Part shown: positions 53,614-63,151 of the stretch, in pieces
Layout of the letters: each line of letters opens with the position of its first letter
How positions within the stretch are numbered: the first letter of the stretch is position 1
Source: Rhizobium indicum
GTDB lineage: Bacteria; Pseudomonadota; Alphaproteobacteria; Rhizobiales; Rhizobiaceae
Length of the DNA: 64,000 nt
Reading direction: 5' to 3'
NCBI RefSeq assembly: GCF_005862305.2
Contig: NZ_CP054021.1
Coordinates: forward strand, 2,294,001 to 2,358,000
Position numbers and translations under genes: made by a program
Notes under the pieces: generated by a model
Databases searched by the model: none
The model's input: only the letters and a program-made list of their open reading frames with translations
Told to the model about the DNA's origin: nothing

Positions 53614-54713
53614 TGCGCCTTTGGCACCCCCTGCTCTGCCTTACTCTGATCGGCCTCGCGACATCAGCGGCCGCCCAGACGGCCACTCCCCCGGCAGGGC
53701 TGAACGAGGATGCCGTTCCCGCCGTCATGCAGCGCGCCGTCGACGAGGTGATCCGTCCCGGCTATCGTAACATGCAGCAATCAGCCGCCCGGCTGACGAC
53801 GGCAATGAAGGATCTTTGCGCCGACGGCACGCAGCAGACGCTCGACAAGGCGAAGTCCACCTTCGACGACACGATCCGCTATTGGTCGATCATCGAGATC
53901 GTCCAGACCGGACCTGTCATCCAGGACAATCTCTTCGAGCACATCCTGTTTTATCCCGACCGTAAGGGCGTCGGCCTCAAGCAGGTGCAGGCGCTGATCG
54001 CCAAGGCCGACCCGAAGGATGCGACGGTCGATGCGATCGCCGGCAAGAGTGTTGCGCTGCAAGGCCTGACGGCACTGGAATACGTCCTTTATGGCAATGG
54101 CTCCGACGATCTCGTCGGGCAGAAGGGCAGTTTCCGCTGCCTTTACGGCGAGGCGGTCGCCGGCAATATCCAGCGTGAGGCCGGCGAAGTCGTCGCCGCC
54201 TGGGAAAAGCCCGACGGCGTGCAGGCGAGCTGGAAACATCCAGGCCCGCAGAGCAACGACTTCATGGACAACAAGGAAGCGGTGACCGCTCTGCTCGGCA
54301 TTCTCGTCCATGGCGCCGAGAATGTCCGCGACCAGCGGCTGGAGCAATTCTACAAAGGCAAGGACACCGCGCCGCGGCCGCGCATGGCGATTTACTGGCG
54401 CTCCAAAAACACCTGGAAATCGATGACCGCCAATCTGGAGGGCCTGCGCACGCTCTGGCAGAAGGCCGGCATGGCCGAACTTCTGCCGCCGGACAAACAG
54501 CCGATCGCCGCCTCGATCGACGAGGACTTCAAATCGCTGCTCGACAGCGTGCCGAAGCTCAATCCCGACATCGACGTCGCCACAAGCGATGCGGAGAAGG
54601 CCAAGCTCGATACGCTGCTTGCCGAAAGCCGCGACCTGATCACCCGGATCAGCGACGAATATGGCGCAGCCATCGGCCTTTCGGCCGGCTTTTCCTTTTC
54701 GGACGGAGACTGA
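53613..54713 (+). CDS. Second imelysin-family protein
   Basis: 366 aa, Sec signal (LWHPLLCLTLIGLATSAAA), start at 53613 overlapping the preceding stop; GGAG upstream. Contains the imelysin fold with LQGLTALEYVLYG, where the GxHxxE position reads GLTALE, so the motif His is Thr/Leu; metal binding may differ from IrpA. Paralogous to the first gene but shorter and divergent, suggesting two roles within one complex. Confidence 0.83.
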   Translation: MRLWHPLLCLTLIGLATSAAAQTATPPAGLNEDAVPAVMQRAVDEVIRPGYRNMQQSAARLTTAMKDLCADGTQQTLDKAKSTFDDTIRYWSIIEIVQTGPVIQDNLFEHILFYPDRKGVGLKQVQALIAKADPKDATVDAIAGKSVALQGLTALEYVLYGNGSDDLVGQKGSFRCLYGEAVAGNIQREAGEVVAAWEKPDGVQASWKHPGPQSNDFMDNKEAVTALLGILVHGAENVRDQRLEQFYKGKDTAPRPRMAIYWRSKNTWKSMTANLEGLRTLWQKAGMAELLPPDKQPIAASIDEDFKSLLDSVPKLNPDIDVATSDAEKAKLDTLLAESRDLITRISDEYGAAIGLSAGFSFSDGD

Positions 54714-54717
54714 AACG

Positions 54718-55797
54718 ATGATGCGAAGTGCCGCGATCGACCGACGCAACTTCGTCAAGGCGGCCGGCCTTGGCTTCCTTGCTTCTTTGGCGCCGAGGTC
54801 GCTGATGGCGCTGGAGCGGACTGATGCGGTCTATGCCTCGGGCATTCGGGCAGCCGACGGCTCCTTTGCCATTGCGACCGTGACCGAGCGCGGCGAGATC
54901 GTCGATCAGGTGGCTCTTCCCGCCCGCGCCCATGGCATGGCGTTCAGCGCCAGCACCGGCAAGACTGTCGCCTTTGCACGCCGGCCCGGCACCTATGCGA
55001 TGATCTTCGATCCCTGGAACAAAAGCGAGCCGATCGTCATCAGCTCCAGGGAGGACCGGCATTTCTACGGCCACGGCGCCTTCTCTCCTGACGGCCGTTT
55101 GCTCTACGCCAGCGAGAACGACTTCGATGGCAATCGCGGCATGATCGGCCTCTACGCCGCCACCGACCGCTTCTCCCGCATCGGCGAATTCGAGACCTAC
55201 GGCATCGGTCCGCACGACATGACGGTGTCCGACGACGGACGCCTGCTCATCGTCGCCAATGGTGGCATCGAGACGCATCCGGATTTCGGCCGCACCAAGC
55301 TCAATCTCGGAGAGATGCAGCCGTCGCTTGTTCTGATCGATGCGGCAACCGGTGCGCTGGTCGAAAAACATGTGCTGCCGGCGGAATGGGCAGAACTCTC
55401 TACCCGCCATGTCGATCTCGACGGCGCGGGCCGCATCTGGTTCGCCTGCCAGTATGAAGGCCACCGCAAGGATTTGCCGCCGCTTGTCGGCCATTTCGCC
55501 AAGGGCGAAAATCTTACCTTCATCGACCTGCCGGAGGAGACGACGCGCCGGCTCGCCAATTACGTCGGAGCGATCGCCGTCAATCGCAGCGAAGGTCTCG
55601 TCGGCATCACCTCGCCGAAGGGCGGCGCCTCGGTGACCATCGACGCTAGGACGGGCAAGATGCTGGCCGAGACTTCCGTTCCGGATGCGGCGGGCATCGC
55701 GCCGGCAAGAAGCGGCTTTGCCGTTTCCTCCTATGACGGCGATTTCCTGTCGACCCGCAGCGATGTCGCCTGGGACCAGCACATCGTGCGGATCTAA
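54718..55797 (+). CDS. DUF1513 protein with Tat signal
   Basis: 359 aa from the ATG at 54718. N-terminal twin-arginine motif DRRNFVKAAGLGFLASLAP predicts export in folded, probably cofactor-loaded form. The rest is a beta-propeller-like repeat structure (HDMTVSDDGRLLIVANGG, DLDGAGRIWFACQYEG, VTIDARTGKMLAE). DUF1513 proteins occur at the end of imelysin / DUF1111 operons; function unknown. The operon order is imelysin, di-haem, imelysin, DUF1513. Confidence 0.87.
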   Translation: MMRSAAIDRRNFVKAAGLGFLASLAPRSLMALERTDAVYASGIRAADGSFAIATVTERGEIVDQVALPARAHGMAFSASTGKTVAFARRPGTYAMIFDPWNKSEPIVISSREDRHFYGHGAFSPDGRLLYASENDFDGNRGMIGLYAATDRFSRIGEFETYGIGPHDMTVSDDGRLLIVANGGIETHPDFGRTKLNLGEMQPSLVLIDAATGALVEKHVLPAEWAELSTRHVDLDGAGRIWFACQYEGHRKDLPPLVGHFAKGENLTFIDLPEETTRRLANYVGAIAVNRSEGLVGITSPKGGASVTIDARTGKMLAETSVPDAAGIAPARSGFAVSSYDGDFLSTRSDVAWDQHIVRI

Positions 55798-55803
55798 ATC
55801 AGA

Positions 55804-55857
55804 GAAGCGCAATTCCGGACGCAAAACCGCTGCACACTTTTGCTGGAATTGCTTTAG
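55804..55857. repeat. Palindromic intergenic element (family 2, short copy)
   Basis: Arms GCAATTCC / GGAATTGC around the same 23-bp core (55821-55843) found at 29664-29686. It sits between two convergent genes and its end overlaps the stop of the DUF2252 gene. It could serve as a bidirectional 3' structure. Confidence 0.75.
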
Positions 55858-56930
55858 CCGGCGCGGAAATAGGCTTTCTGCTCGGCGCTGACGCTCGATG
55901 CCGCGGTCCTTGCCGCCTCGTACAGCCAGTCGTTTCCCCGCGCCGCCAAATCCTTCAGGATCACCGCAACCGCCGCCGCATCGTCGGAATGGCAATTGGC
56001 GATCTCAAAGCCCATCAGTTCGAGCATCGTCGGCGAAAGCAGGATCTCGGGATGCCGGTCGATTTCGATCTTGCAGCTATTTGGCGAGAGCCGGCGCATG
56101 AGGATGCGGCCGGAAACCTGGTAGTGAGGATCGGCTGAGCGCGCCCGCCCATTGGCGATCTCGCTTGCATGGATCGCCACATCCTGCGGCCTGTGGCGAA
56201 GCGACCAGGCGGACGGCACCAGCGCCTTTGCCTCGCGCAGCACCGGTCCACCTTGCCATTCGGCATAGGCGACGAAACGCGGCCGGCCGAGGCTGCCGGT
56301 ACCGCCGCTGCGCGGCTTCGCCATGAAAGGTCCTGATCCCAACGGCAGCGCGTCTGCGAGCGCCTTGACATAGGCTGATGGTGCCGGCTTCTTGCCGGGC
56401 TGCAACATTTCATATTTCTCCCAGAATTCCCGGCGTTCGGAATTCGGCAGCAGCAGCGCCTTGCGCAGCCATTTGTGGTCGCGCTCGAGGATGACGGGCA
56501 GCGGATTTTCAAGACCCCGGCGATAACCGCTCAAGATCAATTCGCCGATCATGCGAACCGAGGGACCGTCGCCGCCGCGGGCCAGGACGGCGCTTGCCGC
56601 AAGGCGAACGAGATCCAGCGCATAGGGCATCACCGCCGCGTCGTCGAAATCATTGACGCCCCAGACGAGCCGGCCCTCGATATCGCGCCAAGTACCGAAA
56701 TTCTCCAGATGCGTATCGCCGATCGCCAGCACCTCAGGCGCGCCTGACAGTTCCGGGCAGATATCGAGGATGATCTCGCACCAGCGCCAATAGGTAGCGC
56801 GCAGGAAGACGAAATCGCCGCTTCGCATCTTCTCGTGCTTCTCCCGGAGATCGTCCTTGACGAGATCGTCGCCGAGTTCGCCGGCCAGCCAGGTCTCGAA
56901 ATTCCGGACCGATTGCGATATCGTTATCAT
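55854..56930 (-). CDS. DUF2252 family protein
   Basis: 358 aa. Members are related to protein-kinase-like / aminoglycoside phosphotransferase folds. Visible: AIGDTHLENFGTW (catalytic-loop-like, HLENF) and GVNDFDDAAVMPYALDL (DFD, DFG-like), then SYRRG. Possible kinase; substrate unknown. The start codon is at 56930 (MITISQSVRNFETWLAG). Its stop lies inside a palindromic repeat. Confidence 0.85.
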   Translation of the reverse strand: MITISQSVRNFETWLAGELGDDLVKDDLREKHEKMRSGDFVFLRATYWRWCEIILDICPELSGAPEVLAIGDTHLENFGTWRDIEGRLVWGVNDFDDAAVMPYALDLVRLAASAVLARGGDGPSVRMIGELILSGYRRGLENPLPVILERDHKWLRKALLLPNSERREFWEKYEMLQPGKKPAPSAYVKALADALPLGSGPFMAKPRSGGTGSLGRPRFVAYAEWQGGPVLREAKALVPSAWSLRHRPQDVAIHASEIANGRARSADPHYQVSGRILMRRLSPNSCKIEIDRHPEILLSPTMLELMGFEIANCHSDDAAAVAVILKDLAARGNDWLYEAARTAASSVSAEQKAYFRAG

Positions 56931-57197
56931 GCCGGCACTCCATCATTTCGCGACGCGACGCGGAGAATACGCGTGCCGCACGAAGCTGCAATCGTCTTCG
57001 CATCGGATCGCCACAATCGAGCGGTACTGGCCAGCGGTACCGGCCAGCTGTGCCGGCTTGCACGGTGACGGAAAGGTGAAAGGTTGCCCCGGCGACACGG
57101 TCCCGGGTTTCCATCGCCGCCCAGACCGATTTCAGCAATGTCCAGCTTGTCGAATGCGGCGCGCCATGCCAATTTCGCGGCTGCAAGAGGGGCAGAC

Positions 57198-57647
57198 ATG
57201 AGCGAGACCGACAGGGGCGATTTCCGCGCGCGAATCCGCCGTAATTTTGCGCGGCAGGCGGCGATGGAAACGATCGGCGCGGAGCTGACGCGCGTCGAGC
57301 ACGGCGTCGTCGAGATCGAGCTACCCTTCGACGTCAAACTGACACAGCAGCACGGAATCCTGCATGCGGGCATCATTTCCGCGGCGCTCGATTCGGCCTG
57401 CGGCTTTGCCGCCTATAGCGTTATCGACCCGGAAGCCTCGATCCTGACTATCGAGTTCAAGGTCAATCTCATGTCGCCGGGGCGGGGCGATCGTTTCCTG
57501 TTTCGCGGGGAAATCACCAAACCCGGCTCCACCATCATCGTCGCCGACGGACGAGGCTACGCGATCAGCGACGGGCCGGCGAAACTCATCGCCTCCATGA
57601 CCGGAACGATGATGGTGATCCGCGGTAGAGAGGGCATTACGGGATGA
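57198..57647 (+). CDS. PaaI-type hot-dog thioesterase
   Basis: 149 aa from the ATG at 57198 (MSETDRGDFRARIRRNF), behind GAGGGG. Hot-dog fold with HGILHAGIISAALDSACGFAA (catalytic Asp in the long helix) and TIEFKVNLMSPGRGDRF. Hydrolyses an acyl-CoA; substrate not predictable. The stop overlaps the MTA/SAH nucleosidase start by 4 bp. Confidence 0.87.
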   Translation: MSETDRGDFRARIRRNFARQAAMETIGAELTRVEHGVVEIELPFDVKLTQQHGILHAGIISAALDSACGFAAYSVIDPEASILTIEFKVNLMSPGRGDRFLFRGEITKPGSTIIVADGRGYAISDGPAKLIASMTGTMMVIRGREGITG

Positions 57648-58282
57648 AGTTCGAACTGAAATCGGTCGCGGGGAAATCCATCCTTTTCGTCATGGCGGCG
57701 GAGGCCGAATACGGTCCCTTCCTGCGTTCGCGCATCGAACCTTTGATGACAGGCGTCGGCCCGGTCGAGGCGGCCATCGCGCTGAGCAAAACATTGGCGC
57801 GGCTGGATGCCGTCGACGACCTGCCCGATCTCGTCGTGTCCCTCGGCTCGGCCGGCTCCGCGAAACTGGAGCAGACCGAAATCTATCAGGTGACCTCGGT
57901 TTCCTACCGCGACATGGACGCCTCGCCGCTCGGCTTCGAAAAGGGCAAGACACCCTTTCTAGACCTGCCGGCAACGCTCGATCTGCCGCTGCGCATTCCC
58001 GGCATTGCCGAAGCAAGCCTTTCCACCGGCGGCAACATCATTTCGGGCGCCGCCTATACCAATATCGACGCCGACATGGTCGATATGGAGACCTATGCGG
58101 TGCTGCGCGCCTGCCAGGGTTACAAGCTGCCGCTGATCGGCCTTCGCGGCATTTCCGACGGCGCCGTCGAGCTACAGCATATTTCGGGCTGGACCGAATA
58201 TCTGCACATCGTCGACCGCAAGCTCTCTTACGGCGTCGACAGCCTGTTCACGGCGCTGGAGGACGGGGTTTTCTGGTTCTGA
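57644..58282 (+). CDS. mtnN: 5'-methylthioadenosine/S-adenosylhomocysteine nucleosidase
   Basis: 212 aa phosphorylase/nucleosidase fold: cleaves MTA and SAH to adenine plus methylthioribose or S-ribosylhomocysteine. TGVGPVEAAIAL, SLGSAGS, VDMETYAVLRA (substrate Glu/Met) and the catalytic Asp in LRGISDGA are present. Slightly short for the family. Coupled to the thioesterase gene and 92 bp before guaA. Confidence 0.85.
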   Translation: MKFELKSVAGKSILFVMAAEAEYGPFLRSRIEPLMTGVGPVEAAIALSKTLARLDAVDDLPDLVVSLGSAGSAKLEQTEIYQVTSVSYRDMDASPLGFEKGKTPFLDLPATLDLPLRIPGIAEASLSTGGNIISGAAYTNIDADMVDMETYAVLRACQGYKLPLIGLRGISDGAVELQHISGWTEYLHIVDRKLSYGVDSLFTALEDGVFWF

Positions 58283-58345
58283 GCCCCTGAATGCGGGACA
58301 ATTGGAACAATAAAAACCTGATGCCGCCGATTTCCCGGATTGCAA

Positions 58346-58374
58346 GGCGAGGCGCTTTTCATTAAAGCCTCGCC
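58346..58374 (+). promoter_or_regulatory. Hairpin ending at the guaA start codon
   Basis: GGCGAGGC (58346-58353) pairs with GCCTCGCC (58367-58374), 13-nt AT-rich loop; the 3' arm touches the ATG at 58375. No Shine-Dalgarno sequence lies between stem and ATG. It could mask or position ribosome entry. Confidence 0.5.
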
Positions 58375-59937
58375 ATGACCCAGACAGCACATCCCGACTC
58401 CGTTCTCATCGTCGATTTCGGCAGCCAGGTGACCCAGCTCATCGCACGACGCGTGCGCGAGGCCGGCGTCTATTGCGAGATCGTTCCCTTCCAATCGGCC
58501 GAAGAGGGCTTCCACCGCCTGCAGCCGAAGGCCGTGATCCTGTCCGGCAGCCCGGCTTCCACGGTGGACGAGGGATCGCCGCGAGCGCCCCAGATCATCT
58601 TCGACAGCGGTCTGCCGGTGTTCGGCATCTGCTATGGCCAGCAGACGATGTGCATGCAGCTCGGCGGCAAGGTCGAGAGCGGCCATCACCGCGAATTCGG
58701 CCGCGCCTTCCTCGAGGTCGACAGGGACTGCCAGCTGTTCGAGGGCCTCTGGTCCTCCGGCTCGCGCCATCAGGTCTGGATGAGCCATGGCGACCGCGTC
58801 ACCGCGCTGCCGGATGGTTTCGAAGTGGTCGCCACCTCCTCCAACGCGCCTTACGCCTTCATCGCCGACGAGAAGCGTAAATATTACGGCGTGCAGTTCC
58901 ACCCGGAAGTCGTGCATACGCCTGATGGCGCCAAGCTGATCGGCAATTTCATTCACAACATTGCCGGCATCAAGGGTGACTGGTCGATGTCGGCCTATCG
59001 CCAGAAGGCGGTCGAGCAGATCCGCGCGCAGGTGGGCGACAAGCGCGTCATCTGCGCGCTTTCGGGCGGCGTCGACAGTTCCGTCGCGGCTCTCCTGATC
59101 CACGAGGCCGTCGGCGACCAGCTGACCTGCATCCTCGTTGACCACGGGCTGATGCGCAAGGACGAGGCGGCCGGCGTCGTCGCCATGTTCCGCGAGCACT
59201 ACAATCTGCATCTGCTGCACGTCGATGCCGCCGATCGCTTCATCGGCGAGCTCGAAGGCGTCAGCGACCCGGAAACCAAGCGCAAGATCATCGGCCGGCT
59301 GTTCATCGAGACCTTCGAGGAAGAGGCAAAGAAGCTCGGCGGCGCCGACTTCCTCGGCCAGGGCACGCTTTATCCCGACGTGATCGAGAGCGTTTCCTTC
59401 ACCGGCGGCCCGTCGGTGACGATCAAGTCGCACCACAATGTCGGCGGCCTGCCGGAGCGCATGAAGATGCAGCTCGTCGAGCCGCTGCGCGAACTCTTCA
59501 AGGACGAGGTGCGCGCGCTCGGCCGCGAACTCGGCCTGCCCGACAGTTTTATCGGCCGCCACCCCTTCCCAGGCCCCGGCCTGGCGATCCGCTGCCCCGG
59601 CGGCATCACCCGCGAAAAGCTGGAGATCCTGCGCGAAGCCGATGCGATCTATCTCGACGAAATCCGCAAAGCCGGCCTCTACGACGCCATATGGCAGGCC
59701 TTCGCCGTGCTGCTCCCCGTCCAGACCGTCGGCGTCATGGGCGACGGGCGCACCTATGAATTCGTCTGCGCGCTGCGCGCCGTCACCTCCGTCGACGGCA
59801 TGACGGCGGACTTCTACCACTACGACATGGAATTCCTCGGCCGCGCCGCCACGCGTATCATCAACGAGGTGCGCGGCATCAACCGCGTGGTCTACGATGT
59901 TACGTCGAAGCCGCCGGGCACGATCGAATGGGAGTGA
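58375..59937 (+). CDS. guaA: GMP synthase (glutamine-hydrolysing)
   Basis: 520 aa. N-terminal class I glutaminase with nucleophile Cys86 (GICYGQQ) and the His/Glu pair in [11 protein letters not shown]-loop ATPase SGGVDSS; C-terminal dimerisation domain ending with KPPGTIEWE. Converts XMP to GMP. Normal length. The start codon directly follows a hairpin and lacks a ribosome site. Confidence 0.97.
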   Translation: MTQTAHPDSVLIVDFGSQVTQLIARRVREAGVYCEIVPFQSAEEGFHRLQPKAVILSGSPASTVDEGSPRAPQIIFDSGLPVFGICYGQQTMCMQLGGKVESGHHREFGRAFLEVDRDCQLFEGLWSSGSRHQVWMSHGDRVTALPDGFEVVATSSNAPYAFIADEKRKYYGVQFHPEVVHTPDGAKLIGNFIHNIAGIKGDWSMSAYRQKAVEQIRAQVGDKRVICALSGGVDSSVAALLIHEAVGDQLTCILVDHGLMRKDEAAGVVAMFREHYNLHLLHVDAADRFIGELEGVSDPETKRKIIGRLFIETFEEEAKKLGGADFLGQGTLYPDVIESVSFTGGPSVTIKSHHNVGGLPERMKMQLVEPLRELFKDEVRALGRELGLPDSFIGRHPFPGPGLAIRCPGGITREKLEILREADAIYLDEIRKAGLYDAIWQAFAVLLPVQTVGVMGDGRTYEFVCALRAVTSVDGMTADFYHYDMEFLGRAATRIINEVRGINRVVYDVTSKPPGTIEWE

Positions 59938-60065
59938 GCGGGCAATCGTGGCTTAGTTTCGACGGCAGTTTGCGCTGCCCTTCGGCTGCCATTCCCATTG
60001 TTCCTCGCTCTCGCCTGGTGATGTTGGATCTCGCAGCTTCGGCCAGCGCCTGGTTTTTTGCGCGT

Positions 60066-61292
60066 CTAAGCCTGCACGACCGAAGCGCTTCGCGGAAGCG
60101 CGATGAAGTAGACGAGCAGCCCTGCAGCGGTCAGCACAAATCCGGCAAGCGGTGAAAAGAGGACGCTGTATCCCGCAGCGATGACCAGTCCACCGCCCCA
60201 AGCCCCAAGAGCATTCGCGACATTGAGGGCCGCCAGGTTCATCGCCCCCATCAGTGTCGGTGCTTCCGGTGCAAAATGCGTCATCCGCACCTGGATGGTT
60301 GGAATCGCCGCCATCATAGCAGCACCCACGCCGAAGAGGCAGGGCATGAAAACCCATGCGTTCGTCCCAAAGCACGACAAGATAACAAGGAGGATGAGCG
60401 TTATCCCGTACCCAAGGATGAGGCCGCGAAACGCAAAAGTGTCTGCGAGCTGACCACCGACAGCGTTGCCGACCGTCATGCCGACGCCAAAGACACCAAG
60501 CGTAAGGGGGATCGTGGATTGATCGAGCTGCACCACATCGGTCACCAATGGTCCGATAAAGGCATAGACCGCAAAAATGCTCGATATTCCGAGCGCGGCA
60601 ACAACGATTATTGCCCAAACATTCCATCGACGAAGCCCGGATAACTCATGGAAGACCGAGCCCCCGTGAAGGGCATCCGTGCGCGGCACGAACAGGAACA
60701 GCGCAAGAAGCGCGACTGCGCCGAGCGCGGCCATGGCGAGATAGGTGTTCCGCCACCCCAGCGTCTGACCAAGGAAGGTTGCCAAGGGCGAACCGAAGAT
60801 CGTTGCGATCGTCAGACCGGTCATGACCAGCGCGAAAGCCTTTCCGGCGCGGTCTGCGCCGAAGAAATAGGCCGCGACAACCGCCCCCGCTCCAAAATAG
60901 GCGCCTTGCGGCACACCGCTTATGAACCGGGCGGCCGCAAACAGGCCGATATTGCTCGCCATCGATGAGAGGACGTTTCCAACTACCCATAGCGCCATCA
61001 GACACAGCAGCAAAGTCCGACGATTGAGTCTGGCCGCGACAAGCGTGGCGAGCGGCGCGCCAAGGACGACGCCGAAAGCATATCCGGTAATCGCATTCGT
61101 CGCCGTTGGAATATCGATCCCGAAGTCTTCGGCATATAATTGTATGATGCCCATGCTGGCGAATTCTGACGTTCCGATACAGAAACTGCCCAGTGCAAGC
61201 GAGAAAAGAGCCAGCGCCTGGCTCTCATGGTGAGCACTGGACGGGGCAAATTTCGTTGCCTGGCATTGTGCTTCGTAGGCCTTTCCAAACAT
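60066..61292 (-). CDS. MFS exporter, DHA1 / AraJ-like
   Basis: 408 aa from the ATG at 61292 (MFGKAYEAQC) with GGAG 8 bp upstream; 11 further codons are open but without ribosome site. About 12 membrane segments; LGSFCIGTSEFASMGIIQLY is the standard TM1 pattern of AraJ/arabinose-efflux-like DHA1 exporters, and LNRRTLLLCLMALWVVGN the loop 2-3 motif. Last gene of the minus-strand group with aldehyde dehydrogenase, ABM and DJ-1 proteins. Confidence 0.87.
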   Translation of the reverse strand: MFGKAYEAQCQATKFAPSSAHHESQALALFSLALGSFCIGTSEFASMGIIQLYAEDFGIDIPTATNAITGYAFGVVLGAPLATLVAARLNRRTLLLCLMALWVVGNVLSSMASNIGLFAAARFISGVPQGAYFGAGAVVAAYFFGADRAGKAFALVMTGLTIATIFGSPLATFLGQTLGWRNTYLAMAALGAVALLALFLFVPRTDALHGGSVFHELSGLRRWNVWAIIVVAALGISSIFAVYAFIGPLVTDVVQLDQSTIPLTLGVFGVGMTVGNAVGGQLADTFAFRGLILGYGITLILLVILSCFGTNAWVFMPCLFGVGAAMMAAIPTIQVRMTHFAPEAPTLMGAMNLAALNVANALGAWGGGLVIAAGYSVLFSPLAGFVLTAAGLLVYFIALPRSASVVQA

Positions 61293-61347
61293 CGACCGAT
61301 CTCCAATCCGGTGGCTACAAGGCATAATTTTAGAAGATGCGCCGGCG

Positions 61348-62724
61348 CTAGCGCTTGAAGACGATCATCTTCTCCGCGGTCATTTCGCGCGCCGTAAAGG
61401 GAATGCCGCCGACGCCGTAACCGGATTCGCGCCGGCCGGCAAAAGGCATCCAGTCGGTGCGGAACGCGCTGTGATCGTTCACCATCACCGCCGAAGCGTC
61501 GAGCTTTTCGGCCGCGTTGAACGCGACATCCAGATCGCGTGTGAAAATGCTGGCTTGAAATGCTACCGGCAGGGAATTTGCGGCAGCAATCGCATCCTCG
61601 ACCTCGTTATATCCGTAAACGCAGGTGACAGGCCCGAAAATCTCATGCGTCGAGACCTTGGTGTCGCGCGGTGGATCGACGAGTATGGCCGGCCTGAGCG
61701 TGGTATCGCTCAGGCGTCCGCCGCCGATCCGACGGGCTCCTGCCGTTGCGGCTTCATCGATCCACGCCTCGACCCGCGTGGCTTCTTCAGGCGTGATCAG
61801 GGGGCCGACCTCTGTTTCGGCGCGGGTGGGATCGCCGACACGGAGCTGGTCGACCCGCGCGGCGAACCGCTCGGTGAAAGCCTCCTTGAGTTCGGCGTGT
61901 ACATAAATGCGCTGGACGGACACACATACCTGGCCAGCATGATAATAGCCGCCTTTGGCAAGGGGCTCGATGATCGCGTCGAGATGGGCACTCCGGTCGA
62001 CAATGACGGGTGCGACGCCGCCATGCTCAAGGGCGCAACGGGTGCCGGGAGCCAGGTTTGCGCGCAGGCGCCAGCCCACTTCCGCCGACCCGATGAAGCT
62101 CAGGAACGCGATGCGCGCATCGCTCGCAAACGCGCTTGACAGAATGCGACTTTCGGGAAGAAAGGCCTGCACCCAGCCCTCCGGCATCCCGGCCTGATGA
62201 ACCAGCTTGACCAGTTCGAGACAACAAAGCGGCGTAGCTGCTGCCGGCTTGATGATGACGGGGCAGCCGGTTGCAATCGCCGGTGCCACCTGATGGACGA
62301 TGAGATTGAGCGGGTGATTGAAGGCGGAAATGGCGGCCACGACACCGATCGGCTCCTGAATGGTCCAGGCACGTCGATTGTCACTTGCCTGCGTAAGGCC
62401 CATCGGGATCTCGACGCCACCGCGGGTCCGCAGCACGTCGGCAGCATTCCGAATGCCGTCGATCGCGCGGTCGGTCTCGACGAGCGCGTCGGTGTAGGGC
62501 TTGCCGCCTTCGCATGCAATGCGCTTGGCGAAGACCTCGCGCTGCAGCGCGACAAGGTCTGCGAGTCTCCGCAGCACTGCCATCCGTTCATGCGGCGCAA
62601 GCCAGTCGTTGCGATTCAGAAAACGTGCGCGCGCAGTCTCGAGCTTCGATTCCAAGGCCGCAGCATCGTCCGTCGGCAGATCGGCGATGTGTTTCCGATC
62701 AAAGGCTTGCACCACTTCAAGCAT
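61348..62724 (-). CDS. Aldehyde dehydrogenase-family protein
   Basis: 458 aa NAD(P)-dependent ALDH. Catalytic Glu in ALEHGG (the usual LELGG is altered) and nucleophilic Cys in HAGQVCVSVQR; FNHPLN and SFIGSAEVG cofactor motifs; EIFGPV near the end. Similar to succinate-semialdehyde or lactaldehyde-type subgroups; exact substrate unclear. Followed after 55 bp by the MFS gene. Confidence 0.9.
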   Translation of the reverse strand: MLEVVQAFDRKHIADLPTDDAAALESKLETARARFLNRNDWLAPHERMAVLRRLADLVALQREVFAKRIACEGGKPYTDALVETDRAIDGIRNAADVLRTRGGVEIPMGLTQASDNRRAWTIQEPIGVVAAISAFNHPLNLIVHQVAPAIATGCPVIIKPAAATPLCCLELVKLVHQAGMPEGWVQAFLPESRILSSAFASDARIAFLSFIGSAEVGWRLRANLAPGTRCALEHGGVAPVIVDRSAHLDAIIEPLAKGGYYHAGQVCVSVQRIYVHAELKEAFTERFAARVDQLRVGDPTRAETEVGPLITPEEATRVEAWIDEAATAGARRIGGGRLSDTTLRPAILVDPPRDTKVSTHEIFGPVTCVYGYNEVEDAIAAANSLPVAFQASIFTRDLDVAFNAAEKLDASAVMVNDHSAFRTDWMPFAGRRESGYGVGGIPFTAREMTAEKMIVFKR

Positions 62725-62749
62725 GGATGTTCTCCGATCCTCGACAGAA

Positions 62750-63049
62750 CTACGACACGGCTACCGCCTCGAGTACCAGCGCCGACCGCTCTGCCAGCGA
62801 AGGAATGCGCGCCAGATAATCCTGGTAGTGCGGCGTCCGGCGATGCGCCTCCACCGCCTCACCGTCGCGATAGAGCTCATCCAGAACGTAGCGCTCGGGA
62901 ACGGCCTGGTCGCGCCAGACATCCCAGCGCAGATTGCCGGGTTCGGCTCTGCAAAGCGGCGCCATGCCGACAAGCAGTGATCGCAGGGCAGCGGCTTTGC
63001 CGGGGAGAGCAGTAAGGACGGCAGTGATCTTGGCCGGCGATTGAGTCAT
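62750..63049 (-). CDS. Antibiotic biosynthesis monooxygenase (ABM) domain protein
   Basis: 99 aa from the ATG at 63049 (MTQSPAKITAVLTA) behind GGGAG. Dimeric ferredoxin-like ABM fold: MAPLCRAEPGNLRWDVWRD and YVLDELYRDGEAVEAHRRTPHY are typical of the YgiN/quinol monooxygenase group. Probably acts on quinones or other reactive small molecules. 25 bp before the aldehyde dehydrogenase gene. Confidence 0.87.
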   Translation of the reverse strand: MTQSPAKITAVLTALPGKAAALRSLLVGMAPLCRAEPGNLRWDVWRDQAVPERYVLDELYRDGEAVEAHRRTPHYQDYLARIPSLAERSALVLEAVAVS

Positions 63050-63151
63050 GCGATAGGCTCCCGATAAAATGCGCATGTGCACTCGTTTGAGTTACGAGCG
63101 CGGTCGAGGTATGGGGGCGCGCCCGAATGTTTCAGCCTGCATCTCATCAAT

